A stretch of 64,000 nt of DNA from Gemmatimonadaceae bacterium (GTDB lineage: Bacteria; Gemmatimonadota; Gemmatimonadetes; Gemmatimonadales; Gemmatimonadaceae): assembly GCA_020851035.1 (NCBI GenBank), contig JADZDM010000012.1, forward strand, positions 1-64,000, read 5' to 3'. Below the pieces are notes generated by a model. The model did no database searches. It was not told where the DNA came from and worked only from the letters and a program-made list of their open reading frames with translations. Shown one piece after another: positions 35,213 through 43,774 of this stretch (within the stretch, counting starts at the first letter, position 1; each line of letters opens with the position of its first letter). The position numbers and the translations under genes were made by a program.

Positions 35213-38086
35213 ATGCGACGACTCCCCGGTTTCGCTCCTGCCGCAGTCCTGCCGGCCCTGCTCACCCTGATCGCGACGCCACTCGCCGCGCAGCGCGGCG
35301 CGCAGGCGATCGATTCCGCCTACACGGCACGCATCCTCGAGCTCACCCCCACGCACCCGCAGCACAAGTTCATCACCGACCTGGTGGACTACCTGCCGGC
35401 GTCACGCACGGTGCCGACGCCGTTCCAGACGCTCGGGTACGTGCCGGGCACCATCGGCCGCCTGGCCTACAGCACCGAGGCGGTGAAGTACTACCGCGCC
35501 GTCGATGCGGCGAGTGACCGGGTCCAGGTGATCTCCCTCGGCCGGTCCGAGGAGGGGCGTGAGATGGTCGCGGCCATCGTCGCCGACGAGCAGACCATCG
35601 CGCACCTCGACGAGTACAAGGCCATCCTGCGCAAGCTCACCGACCCGCGCGGCCTCTCGGCCGCCGAGCGCGCGGACCTGGTGAAGAAGGGCAAGCCGAT
35701 CTACCTGCTGAGCGGTGCGCTCCACTCGACCGAGACCGGCAGCCCGGAAGCGATGATCGAGATGCTCTACCGCCTCGCGGTGGACGAGGGAGAGCACATC
35801 CGGAAGATCCGGGAGAACGTGATCACCATGATCATCCCGGTGTGGGAGGTGGATGGCCGCGATCACTACATCGACTTCTACCAGCAGAATCGCCGGCTGA
35901 ACCTCCCGGCGACTGCCGGCGTCGGCCTGCCGTACTGGGGCAAGTACGTCGCACACGACAACAACCGCGACGGCATGGCGCTCACCCTCGAGCTCACGCG
36001 CTCGTTCCTCAAGGCCTTCCTCGACTGGCGTCCCACCGTCACCCACGACCTGCACGAGTCGGTGCCGTTCCTCTACACCAGCACCGGCACGGGCCCGTAC
36101 AACACGGAGTACGACGCGATCCAGATCGACGAGTGGTTCCAGCTCGCCTACACCGAGATCACGGAGCTCACCCGCCGCGGCCTGCCGGGTGTCTTCACGT
36201 ACCAGTTCTACGACGGCTGGGCCCCGAACTACGGCCTCTCCATCGCCAACCTGCACAACTCGATCGGCCGTTTCTACGAGACCTACACCTCCAGTGGTGC
36301 CGATTGCGTCAACAGCGTCGCGCTCCCGCCCACGGCCACCACGGTGCAGTGGTACCGCCCGTCGCCGCCTGTGAACGGCATCCGGTGGTGCATCCGCTCG
36401 AACATCAACTACCAGCAGTCGGGTGTGCTGGTCGCCCTGCGCGCGGTCGCCGAGAACCGTGAGCGCTACCTGGAGAACGCCGTCACCAAGGCCGAGCGCA
36501 CCATCGCGCGCGGCCGGCGCGAGGCGCCCTACGCCTTCGTGATCCCGAAGGGCCAGCGCCACGCCGCCGAGGCGGCCGACATGGTCAACCTGTTCCGTGC
36601 GCAAGGCACCGAGGTGCACGAGGCCAGTGAGGCCTTCACGCTCACCGCCGGCCGCGACACGGTGACGGTGCAGGCAGGGGACTGGGTCGTGAAGCTCGAC
36701 CAGCCGTACACGCAGTTCCCGCGCACGGTGCTCGCGCTGCAGAGCTTCAAGCCCACCGATCCCCAGCCGTACGACGACACGGGCTGGACGATGGACCTGC
36801 TGCGCCACGTGACCACGCTGAAGATCGCCGATGCCTCCGTCCTCACGCGCCCCATGCGCCTCCTGTCGGCGGACGCCGTCGTCACCGGCACCGTGGCCGG
36901 TTCCGGGAACACGCTGGTGGTGCCGCACCTGGGCGACTGGCGCTCGTCGATCCTGCCCTGGAAGCTGGCCGGCGCGCGCGTCCGCGTCGCGGATTCGACC
37001 TTCGAGGTGTCGGGCCGCTCGTACCCCGCCGGCACCTTCCTCGTGGGCGATGCGCCAGCGGCGCGCAGCACGATCGCCGCACTCGGCATGGGTGCCGCGG
37101 CGACCGGTGACGTGACCGTCGCGTCCCATGCCATCGCGCTGCCCCGCATCGCGATCATGCATTCCTGGACCTCCACGCAGGACGAAGGGTGGGTGCGCTA
37201 CGCCTTCGACCGGCTGGGCGTGCCGTACACCGGCATCTCCGAGCAGGAGATCCGGGCGCCCGGCGTGCTCGATCGCTTCGACGTGGTGATCTACCCGCAC
37301 GTGGGCGCCAACGCCGCCACCCTCCTCAATGGCCGCTCGATGGCCGGCCCGCCCGTGCCCTGGCGCAAGTCGGCGGAGACGCCGCAGCTCGGCAGCGTGG
37401 ACGAGACCGACGACGTCCGCCCCGGCATGGGACTCGACGGGCTGCTGGCCCTGCGGAAGTTCGTCGAGCGCGGTGGCCTGCTGCTCACCGAGGGCGGCAC
37501 GTCGCGCTTCGTCGCCGACATGGGCTTCCATGCGCAGGTCTCGGCCGTCGAGACGCCGACGCTCCGCGCCCGAGGCGGCGTCTTCCGCGGTGAGGTCGTC
37601 ACTGCCGCACACCCGATGCTCTACGGCTACGATCGCCGCAGCTTCCCGCTGTTCTTCTCGCAGGCCCCGGTGCTGCAGGTTGGCGCCGGTGGCGGAGGCG
37701 GTGGTGGAGGCGGTGGAGGTGGTGGGGCAGGGGCCGCGACACCGGCCGGCCCCGCGATGGGGATCGGCGGCCGGCCGGTGGATCCGGCCGTTCTCGCCGA
37801 GATCGACCGTCTGCGCGCGAAAGTCGTGGTGCGATGGGCCAGCAGTGCCGACTCGCTCCTCATCTCCGGCCTGATCGCGGGCGCCGGCGAGATGACCGGC
37901 AAGGCCGCGGTGATCGACGCCCCGGTGGGTGCCGGCCACGTGATCCTGATGGGCACTCGCCCGTGGTACCGCTGGCAGAACCAGGGTGCGATGGCCCTCG
38001 CCTTCAACGCCATCGCGAACTGGAACGCGCTCGGTCGAAGCGTGGCGCCGGCACCGGCGCGTCCGGCCGGCCGGGGCAGCCGCTGA
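35213..38086 (+). CDS. Secreted M14 family zinc carboxypeptidase, long form
   Basis: A 957-residue exported metallopeptidase. A signal peptide ends near LAAQRG. The M14 catalytic domain fills roughly residues 50-400: the zinc motif is HSTE (in ALHSTETGS), the third ligand is the His in VTHDLHES. The C-terminal 500 residues include a class I glutamine-amidotransferase-like fold segment (about 630-800) and a run of 13 glycines near residue 830. This long architecture is common in environmental phyla. The stop overlaps the amidohydrolase start by one base (TGATG), so the two exported enzymes are made together, probably for degrading peptides outside the cytoplasm. Confidence 0.85.
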   Translation: MRRLPGFAPAAVLPALLTLIATPLAAQRGAQAIDSAYTARILELTPTHPQHKFITDLVDYLPASRTVPTPFQTLGYVPGTIGRLAYSTEAVKYYRAVDAASDRVQVISLGRSEEGREMVAAIVADEQTIAHLDEYKAILRKLTDPRGLSAAERADLVKKGKPIYLLSGALHSTETGSPEAMIEMLYRLAVDEGEHIRKIRENVITMIIPVWEVDGRDHYIDFYQQNRRLNLPATAGVGLPYWGKYVAHDNNRDGMALTLELTRSFLKAFLDWRPTVTHDLHESVPFLYTSTGTGPYNTEYDAIQIDEWFQLAYTEITELTRRGLPGVFTYQFYDGWAPNYGLSIANLHNSIGRFYETYTSSGADCVNSVALPPTATTVQWYRPSPPVNGIRWCIRSNINYQQSGVLVALRAVAENRERYLENAVTKAERTIARGRREAPYAFVIPKGQRHAAEAADMVNLFRAQGTEVHEASEAFTLTAGRDTVTVQAGDWVVKLDQPYTQFPRTVLALQSFKPTDPQPYDDTGWTMDLLRHVTTLKIADASVLTRPMRLLSADAVVTGTVAGSGNTLVVPHLGDWRSSILPWKLAGARVRVADSTFEVSGRSYPAGTFLVGDAPAARSTIAALGMGAAATGDVTVASHAIALPRIAIMHSWTSTQDEGWVRYAFDRLGVPYTGISEQEIRAPGVLDRFDVVIYPHVGANAATLLNGRSMAGPPVPWRKSAETPQLGSVDETDDVRPGMGLDGLLALRKFVERGGLLLTEGGTSRFVADMGFHAQVSAVETPTLRARGGVFRGEVVTAAHPMLYGYDRRSFPLFFSQAPVLQVGAGGGGGGGGGGGGGAGAATPAGPAMGIGGRPVDPAVLAEIDRLRAKVVVRWASSADSLLISGLIAGAGEMTGKAAVIDAPVGAGHVILMGTRPWYRWQNQGAMALAFNAIANWNALGRSVAPAPARPAGRGSR

Positions 38087-39432
38087 TGCACACCGCACGC
38101 CGCGCCGTCGCACTGCTGCTCTGCGCGCTGGCCGGCGTGCGGGCCACCGCCGGAGCCCAGGCCCCACCGCGCGTCACCATGGCGGTGGTGGGCGGGCGGA
38201 TCATCGATGGATACGGCGGTCCCGTGATCGAGAACGGCGTGATCCTCGTGGCCGGTGACCGCATCGTGCGCGTCGGGCGCGAGGGCGAGGTGGCGGTGCC
38301 GGCGGGCGCCACCGTCATCGACGCCAACGGGCACACCGTGCTGCCGGGCCTGATCGACATGCACGTGCACCTGCACATCCTCGGGCACGGTGACTACAAG
38401 CGGTGGGATGACCTGTACGGCACGAAGGACGCCACCGAGGTCATGCCCATCGCGGCGCGACAGCTCCTCATGGCCGGTGTCACCACCGCGCGCGACCTCG
38501 GTGCCCGGCTCGACGACATCCTCTCCGTCAAGCGCCGCATCGCCAGCGGAGAGATTCCGGGCCCGCGGCTGTTCGTCACCGGGCCATTCATCCAGCACGC
38601 CGCTTACGAGCGGTACGAGGAGGCCTTCCGCTGGGGGGTGACCGGTGCCGAGGACGCGCGCCGCAAGGTCACCACGCTGCTGGATGCCGGCGTGGACCAG
38701 ATCAAGCTCATCGACCAGGACCAGATGACGGATGCCGAGGTGGCTGCCGTGGTCGAGACCACGCACCGGCGCGGTCGCCAGGTCGTGGCACATGCACACC
38801 GCATGGAGGAGATCCGCGTCGGGCTGAAGCACAACGTGGATGACTTCGAGCACACCGGGCTGGGCACCGCGCCAGGGTATCCCGAGGACATCCTGCAGGC
38901 GCTCCGCCAGCGGAACTCGGCGCTGTACTGGACGCCGACGATCTCGCCGCTGTACACGATGTACCACACCGGCAGCCTCTTCCCCGAGCGCATCGACGAC
39001 CCGGCGTGGCACGAGTTCATGCCGGAACCGATGTGGCGCGAGATCCGGCAGTCGCTCGACCAGATCCCGCACCTCGGCTACTACGCCCTCTTCCCGTCCC
39101 GCATCCCGCTGCTGCCGGCGAAGTTCGCGCAGCTCCGCCAGGCAGGGGTGCGCATGATGATCGGCACCGACGCCGGCATCCCGAGCATGTTCCACAACGA
39201 CGCCACCTGGCGCGAGATGGTGAAGTGGGTGGAGCTCGGCGTCAGCCCGATGGAGACCATCCAGAGTGCCACCCTCTGGCCCGCACGATTCCTGCGCAGC
39301 GAGGCGAGCTTCGGCGTGCTTGCCGCCGGCCGCATGGCGGACATCATCCTCGTCCGTGGCGATCCGCTGACAGACATGACGGTCATGCGCGACGTGAAGG
39401 TCGTGATCCAGTCCGGCAGGCGCGTCAAGTAG
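38086..39432 (+). CDS. Secreted amidohydrolase family protein
   Basis: A 448-residue exported metal-dependent hydrolase of the amidohydrolase superfamily. A signal peptide ends near ATAGAQ. The metal motif is HVH (in LIDMHVHLH), with the bridging Lys in DQIKLID, a metal His in VAHAH, a later His in DFEHTG and the catalytic Asp in GTDAGIPS. The typical N- and C-terminal beta-sandwich (GGRIIDGYGG; AGRMADIILVRGDPL) is present. Related secreted enzymes act as imidazolonepropionase-like or Xaa-Pro-type dipeptidases; the substrate is not clear here. Translation is coupled to the M14 peptidase gene upstream. Confidence 0.85.
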   Translation: MHTARRAVALLLCALAGVRATAGAQAPPRVTMAVVGGRIIDGYGGPVIENGVILVAGDRIVRVGREGEVAVPAGATVIDANGHTVLPGLIDMHVHLHILGHGDYKRWDDLYGTKDATEVMPIAARQLLMAGVTTARDLGARLDDILSVKRRIASGEIPGPRLFVTGPFIQHAAYERYEEAFRWGVTGAEDARRKVTTLLDAGVDQIKLIDQDQMTDAEVAAVVETTHRRGRQVVAHAHRMEEIRVGLKHNVDDFEHTGLGTAPGYPEDILQALRQRNSALYWTPTISPLYTMYHTGSLFPERIDDPAWHEFMPEPMWREIRQSLDQIPHLGYYALFPSRIPLLPAKFAQLRQAGVRMMIGTDAGIPSMFHNDATWREMVKWVELGVSPMETIQSATLWPARFLRSEASFGVLAAGRMADIILVRGDPLTDMTVMRDVKVVIQSGRRVK

Positions 39433-39510
39433 TCACCCCACACCGCACTCCCGGACGTCCGCCCCGTCAGGTCGCAGTCACGTGCGCACACTGCGCCCGC
39501 TTTGCGTCTG

Positions 39511-39558
39511 TGCGCGGACGCCGTTCAGCGACCCTGCACCGCGAACGGCGTCAACGCA
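39511..39558. terminator. Bidirectional terminator between convergent genes
   Basis: A perfect 10-bp inverted repeat (GACGCCGTTC and GAACGGCGTC) with a 16-base loop, extended after a two-base mismatch by TGCG/CGCA. It lies in the gap of 188 bases between the amidohydrolase and the convergent HEAT/cyclophilin gene. Confidence 0.6.
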
Positions 39559-39620
39559 CAGGTGCGAGGGACGCAACGAACTGCACCCGTCGGGAAGTGC
39601 AGGTCAGTGACTCGTCACGC

Positions 39621-41468
39621 TCAGCGCGGTCGCCGGATGATCTCGACGCGCTCGATCACGTTCCCCTCCTGGATGCGATCCATGACGTCCAGCCCCGACA
39701 CCATGCGCGCCAGCACCGTGTAGTCGCGGTCGAGGCGGACGTTGTCCACGAGGTTGAAGTAGAGCTGGCCGTCGCCGGTGTCGCGGCCACGGGTCGAGAT
39801 GCCGATGGTGCCGCGCGCGTTCCGCGCGAACCCCAGCTCGTCGCGCATGAACTCGCGGCTGCGGCCATCGTACTCGTCGGCGCCGGGGCTGCCGCCCTGC
39901 ACGACGAAGTTCGGGACGATGCGGTGGAACGTGAGCCCGGTGTACTGGCCGGCCTCCGCCAGCTGGGCGAACACGCCGACCGTCACCGGGGCCTCGCTGG
40001 TCAGGAGCGCGAGTGTCATGCTGCCGAGGCCGCGCATGGTGATCCGTGCCTGCGCGCCGGCCAGGCCTGCGATGTAGTGCGCGGGAGGAATCGGCGGGAT
40101 CGGCAGCGCCGTGGTGCCGGGCGCAACTGCCGTGCCCGTGCGGGCGGTGAGGATGCTCGCGGCGACCGCCGCGATGGCCGGATCACGGTCGTACAGGGCG
40201 TCGCGCAGCAGCGCGTTCGTCGACGTGTCCGGGACCTGGCCGATGAGCTTCAGCAGCGCCTCGCGCGGATCGCGCATAGTCATGCTGCCGCCGCCGGTGA
40301 GCCGGTTGAACGCGCCGACGACGCGCGGCAGCCGCGCGGCGAGATCAGGCGCCTGGGCCAGGCGCGCGGTGCCGGCCAGGACCAGCCCCGCATGATCGCT
40401 GCGGAGTGCGCGCACGGCGTCGTCGGCCGTCCGCAGCGCCGCCGCCGCCACGTTGGGATTCGAGTCGCGCGCGAGCACGTCCAGCGTGACGCTGTCGCCG
40501 ATCGCGCGGGCTGCCTGTGCGGCATACGCCCGCGCCTGCCACACCGTGTCGCCGGCCGTGCCCGGCAGTGCGCGACGCACCGCCGCCGTGTCGCGGCGCG
40601 CGAGTGCCACGAGCGCGTTGCCGCGCCGCCGCCAGTTCGGGCCTGACGCGGCCACCGCCGACAGCGCTGCCGACGGGCACCCTCGTTCCATCAGGGCATG
40701 GCCGGCGGTGATGGCGACATGGTCATCGGTGTCGCGCAGGCCGGCAGCCAGCGTGTCGCAGGATGTCGCGTACCGGAAGGCCTCGACCCGCACCAGCGGC
40801 GACGGATCCTGCACGAACCGCCGCGTGCCGATGATGGCGAGGCGACGCACCTGCGGGCTCGGGTCCGCCAGCGCCGCTGCCGCGGTTGCGGTGTCCTGGG
40901 CACGCGCGGCGTTCAGCACCAGCAGCGCGATGATGCGAAACTCCTCGCTGGCGGTGGACGCGAACGCCGCCCGAAGTGCGGTCAGCGTGGCCGCCGACGG
41001 CGTGACGGTGCGCCGGTTCAGCCGGACAAGCGACTCCAGTCCCCGCGCGGCACCGGTGCGAGCACCCAGGTCCGACTCGCGCAGCCCGCCGGCCAGCAGC
41101 GACTCGGCGTTCGGTGGCACCGGTGCCCCTCGCCCGATCGCCTCGTAGATCGCCGCACGCACGGTGGCATCGCGCTCGCTGGCGAGTGCCGGCGCCCAGT
41201 CGCGCGCCACCTTCATCTGCGCCAGCGCACCGGCCGCTGCGGCCCGCACGAGGGGCGACGGCGAGGCCAGCAACGGCTCCAGTGCCTGCCGGTGCACCGG
41301 GTTCTCCAACCGCCCCAGGCCGCGCGCCGCCATGGCCCGCACGCGCGGCGTGCCGCTGGTGGTGGCACGCACCAGCGCCACGGCGCCGGCCTCGCGTGCA
41401 TGTTCGGCCTCGAGGACCGGGCGCTCCACAGGGACCTGTGCGAGCAGGGGAAGGAGGAGATGCCACAT
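39621..41468 (-). CDS. HEAT-repeat protein fused to a cyclophilin-type peptidyl-prolyl isomerase
   Basis: A 615-residue protein. The first 430 or so residues are a run of HEAT/PBS-type helical repeats (repeated patterns such as VRRLAIIGTRRFV and VRVEAFRYATSC). The C-terminal part, from about 470, is a cyclophilin domain with FHRIVPNFVVQGG and GDGQLYFNLV, which binds proline peptides and catalyses cis-trans isomerisation. The short hydrophobic N terminus (MWHLLLPLLAQVPV) may be a signal or anchor. The ATG at 41468 was chosen because the open frame beyond it is antisense-like and Arg/Gly-rich. It lies 35 bases after the GlpQ gene on the same strand. Confidence 0.82.
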   Translation of the reverse strand: MWHLLLPLLAQVPVERPVLEAEHAREAGAVALVRATTSGTPRVRAMAARGLGRLENPVHRQALEPLLASPSPLVRAAAAGALAQMKVARDWAPALASERDATVRAAIYEAIGRGAPVPPNAESLLAGGLRESDLGARTGAARGLESLVRLNRRTVTPSAATLTALRAAFASTASEEFRIIALLVLNAARAQDTATAAAALADPSPQVRRLAIIGTRRFVQDPSPLVRVEAFRYATSCDTLAAGLRDTDDHVAITAGHALMERGCPSAALSAVAASGPNWRRRGNALVALARRDTAAVRRALPGTAGDTVWQARAYAAQAARAIGDSVTLDVLARDSNPNVAAAALRTADDAVRALRSDHAGLVLAGTARLAQAPDLAARLPRVVGAFNRLTGGGSMTMRDPREALLKLIGQVPDTSTNALLRDALYDRDPAIAAVAASILTARTGTAVAPGTTALPIPPIPPAHYIAGLAGAQARITMRGLGSMTLALLTSEAPVTVGVFAQLAEAGQYTGLTFHRIVPNFVVQGGSPGADEYDGRSREFMRDELGFARNARGTIGISTRGRDTGDGQLYFNLVDNVRLDRDYTVLARMVSGLDVMDRIQEGNVIERVEIIRRPR

Positions 41469-41503
41469 GCCCGCAAGTGTATCGCGTGCACGGCGGATGC
41501 GCC

Positions 41504-42535
41504 CTACTGCCGCAGCGCCTTCACCGCATTGGCCGGGAAGTCCGTGAATACTCCATCCACCCCCAGCCTCGCGAACATCCGCAGCTCTGCCGCCTCGTCG
41601 CCGCGCCACATCGCCGGCAGGAACGGTGCGTCGCTGCGGATCGTCCAGATGTGCACCAGCAACCCTGCCGCATGGGCATCGCGCACCAGGGTGGAGGGCA
41701 TGCCGACCGACCCGTCTGCCGCGGCGTCGAGGACCAGCTCCTTCGCGGCCCCGATGCCGTCCGCGTACCGGCGCACCCGTCGCAGGCCGGCCGGTGTGCG
41801 CATCTGCGCGAACGTCACCCCGGCGGAATCGGGCGGGTGCGCGGTCACGTTCACGAGTTGCACCAGCCGTGCCTTCGTCATCGGCCTGAGGCGGAGCAGG
41901 CTCGTGATCTCGAAGCTCTGGATGAACACCGGTGCGGTGCGGCGATCCCAGCCCACACGGCGCAGCGACGCCACCAGCTTCTCCTCCAGCGGCAGCCCGA
42001 TGCGGCGGAAGTGTGCGGCGTGTTTCGTCTCGGGGTAGACGCCGACCGGCCGCCCGCGCGCGCGTCCCAGCCGCACGGCGAGGTCGAGCACCTCGTCGAA
42101 GGTCGCCACCTGATAGAGGCCGTCGTAGGCATGCCCGCGCGACGGGATCCGCTCGCGTGCCCGGAGCGTCTTCAACTCGGCGAGCGTGAAATCCTCCGTC
42201 CACCAGCCGGTGACGGTGTCGTCGTCGATGCGGCCCAGACGACGGCGCTCCGGGAACTTCGACGCCACGTCGGTGGTGCCGCCAATCTCGTTCTCATGAC
42301 GCGCCACCAGGATGCCATCCCGCGTGCTCACGAGGTCCGGCTCGATGTAGTCGGCGCCCATCGCCACCGCGAGGGCGTAACACTCGAGCGTCTCCTCGGG
42401 CCGGTCGCCGCTGGCGCCGCGATGCCCGATGATCACCGGCAGCGGCGCGCGCGTGGGCGGGTCGGACGGTGTGCCGGCGCCGGGCAGCGCAAGCAGGGCC
42501 AGGGCTGTGACGGCGGAGCGGAGTGTCGAAGGCAT
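41504..42535 (-). CDS. glpQ: Glycerophosphodiester phosphodiesterase (GlpQ type)
   Basis: A 343-residue exported enzyme that splits glycerophosphodiesters into sn-glycerol 3-phosphate and an alcohol. The GDPD signature is complete: HRGASGDRPEET, then the metal Glu-Asp pair in YIEPDLVSTRDG, and the His in VARHENEI. A signal peptide (MPSTLRSAVTALALLALPGAG) precedes it. The ATG at 42535 starts that signal; the longer frame adds a charged leader. It heads a two-gene unit with the HEAT/cyclophilin gene. Confidence 0.9.
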   Translation of the reverse strand: MPSTLRSAVTALALLALPGAGTPSDPPTRAPLPVIIGHRGASGDRPEETLECYALAVAMGADYIEPDLVSTRDGILVARHENEIGGTTDVASKFPERRRLGRIDDDTVTGWWTEDFTLAELKTLRARERIPSRGHAYDGLYQVATFDEVLDLAVRLGRARGRPVGVYPETKHAAHFRRIGLPLEEKLVASLRRVGWDRRTAPVFIQSFEITSLLRLRPMTKARLVQLVNVTAHPPDSAGVTFAQMRTPAGLRRVRRYADGIGAAKELVLDAAADGSVGMPSTLVRDAHAAGLLVHIWTIRSDAPFLPAMWRGDEAAELRMFARLGVDGVFTDFPANAVKALRQ

Positions 42536-42621
42536 CGGCGAACGGTGTCGCACCGCGCGGGCCGGCGCGAGTGGCCGCCCGCCACGAGTCCGCAACGGCG
42601 CTGCCAGCAGGTGGCGGAACG

Positions 42622-42649
42622 CACGATGCCCGCCGGAGCGGGCATCGTG
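42622..42649 (-). terminator. Terminator after the matrixin-like protease gene
   Basis: A perfect 12-bp inverted repeat (CACGATGCCCGC and GCGGGCATCGTG) with a CGGA tetraloop, 20 bases beyond the protease stop on the minus strand and upstream of glpQ. Confidence 0.7.
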
Positions 42650-42669
42650 TTCCTGCCACGAAGCCGGGA

Positions 42670-43497
42670 CTACTCGGGGGTCCCGTTCCGTGCGGTCGTG
42701 TCGCGGCGCTGCCGGCCGCCGGTTTCCATGCGGGACGTTTCGTCCGCGCCGGCCACCACCCGGCCGGCCTGGAGCTGGTAGAGCTGAACCGCCGTCGAGC
42801 GGTCGGCATCACTCAGTTCGGCCACCTCCACCCAGGGCGCCATGATGTTTCGGGCATCGCTGGTGTGTGAGAGTCCGAGTGCGTGCCCCAGCTCGTGCAG
42901 GGCCACGGCGCGGAGTGCGCGCGGGGTCTGCGGCAGCCCGTCGCTGGCGTGCGTGCTGAGTGTCACGCGCGCGCGGCTGATCCAGCCCTTCGACGTGCTC
43001 CACCAGACCGTGCGGCCGCTTTCGTCCTGGCCCAGGCGCTCGGTCCAGAGCACGTGAATTTCCGCCGCCGCCGAGTCCGTGACGACCGAGAAGCGGACCG
43101 GCAGCCCCACCGTCGTCCACTCGCGCAGCGCCTGGTGTGCCATCTCGGGGAAGGCGGCATCCCAGCCCTCCAGCGCCCGCGCGCCCTGCACCCAGACACG
43201 GATCGGGTCGTCGGTGCGGTCCACCCAGCGCCGCACCACCGAGTCACGCGCCACGAGCAGTTCCGGCAGGTAACTTGGCGCAGCCGGCGCCGTGGCCAGG
43301 TCCAGGTCGTAGTCCAGCGGCAGCCGAACCGTCGCCGCGGTCATCAGCGTCTGGGCCGGCTGCGTGAACGGCATCGCGAAGTGAATCGCCGAGACCGAGT
43401 ACGCCGCCGCACCATCGTCCTGCGCCTCCAGCGCTGACGGCAGGCTGACGCCGACAGTGCACATCATGTACGTCAGCAGCGAACGCAAATGGGACAT
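42670..43497 (-). CDS. Secreted matrixin-like (M10) zinc metalloprotease
   Basis: A 275-residue exported protein with a signal peptide ending near LEAQ. The zinc motif HELGHALGLSH (HExxHxxGxxH, near residues 199-209) and the following methionine turn NIMAP are complete for matrixins. The propeptide-like first half contains no obvious cysteine switch. The last 25 residues are charged and disordered. Bacterial proteins of this kind cleave extracellular or periplasmic proteins. The upstream gap of 277 bases is unusually AT-rich for this window. Confidence 0.85.
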   Translation of the reverse strand: MSHLRSLLTYMMCTVGVSLPSALEAQDDGAAAYSVSAIHFAMPFTQPAQTLMTAATVRLPLDYDLDLATAPAAPSYLPELLVARDSVVRRWVDRTDDPIRVWVQGARALEGWDAAFPEMAHQALREWTTVGLPVRFSVVTDSAAAEIHVLWTERLGQDESGRTVWWSTSKGWISRARVTLSTHASDGLPQTPRALRAVALHELGHALGLSHTSDARNIMAPWVEVAELSDADRSTAVQLYQLQAGRVVAGADETSRMETGGRQRRDTTARNGTPE

Positions 43498-43774
43498 GAG
43501 ACCTTGCCGCAGGGCGCGTCGTCGCGCGGTGGCGCAGGGGATCGATCAACGTGGTGATGACGAGCCCTACCATTCGGAGTAACATTTTGTCGATCTCATC
43601 CATTGATGGTCTAAACGGTTGCTCCGCAGCGACATACGGATCAACATCGAGACCGCGCCCGGTGTCTGGGTGCGGCGCGAATGCCACAATGATTGGTCGA
43701 TTCTCAGCGAACTCGACCACAAGCGATGAATGGATGGGTCCGCTGTGTGGCGTACGTGCCTCACTGGGGGGGGC
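43498..43774. other. AT-richer intergenic stretch between protease and acetoacetyl-CoA synthetase genes
   Basis: This gap of 277 bases is clearly lower in GC than the rest of the window. It holds both promoters of the divergent genes. On the minus strand, between about 43520 and 43735, a frame reads through with an unusually protein-like composition (for example VVEFAENRPIIVAFAPHPD and SMDEIDKMLL), yet it has no good start or Shine-Dalgarno and then runs on into the protease gene out of frame. It may be a gene remnant. No named element recognised. Confidence 0.35.

Noticed and set aside
37685-37735. A simple-sequence repeat as a phase-variation switch
   Set aside because: The units are three-base GGN codons, so changes in copy number keep the frame; only linker length would change.
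42100-42203. Extension of the HEAT/cyclophilin frame upstream to 42203
   Set aside because: It overlaps glpQ in another frame with Arg/Pro-rich sequence; the ATG at 41468 is the natural start.
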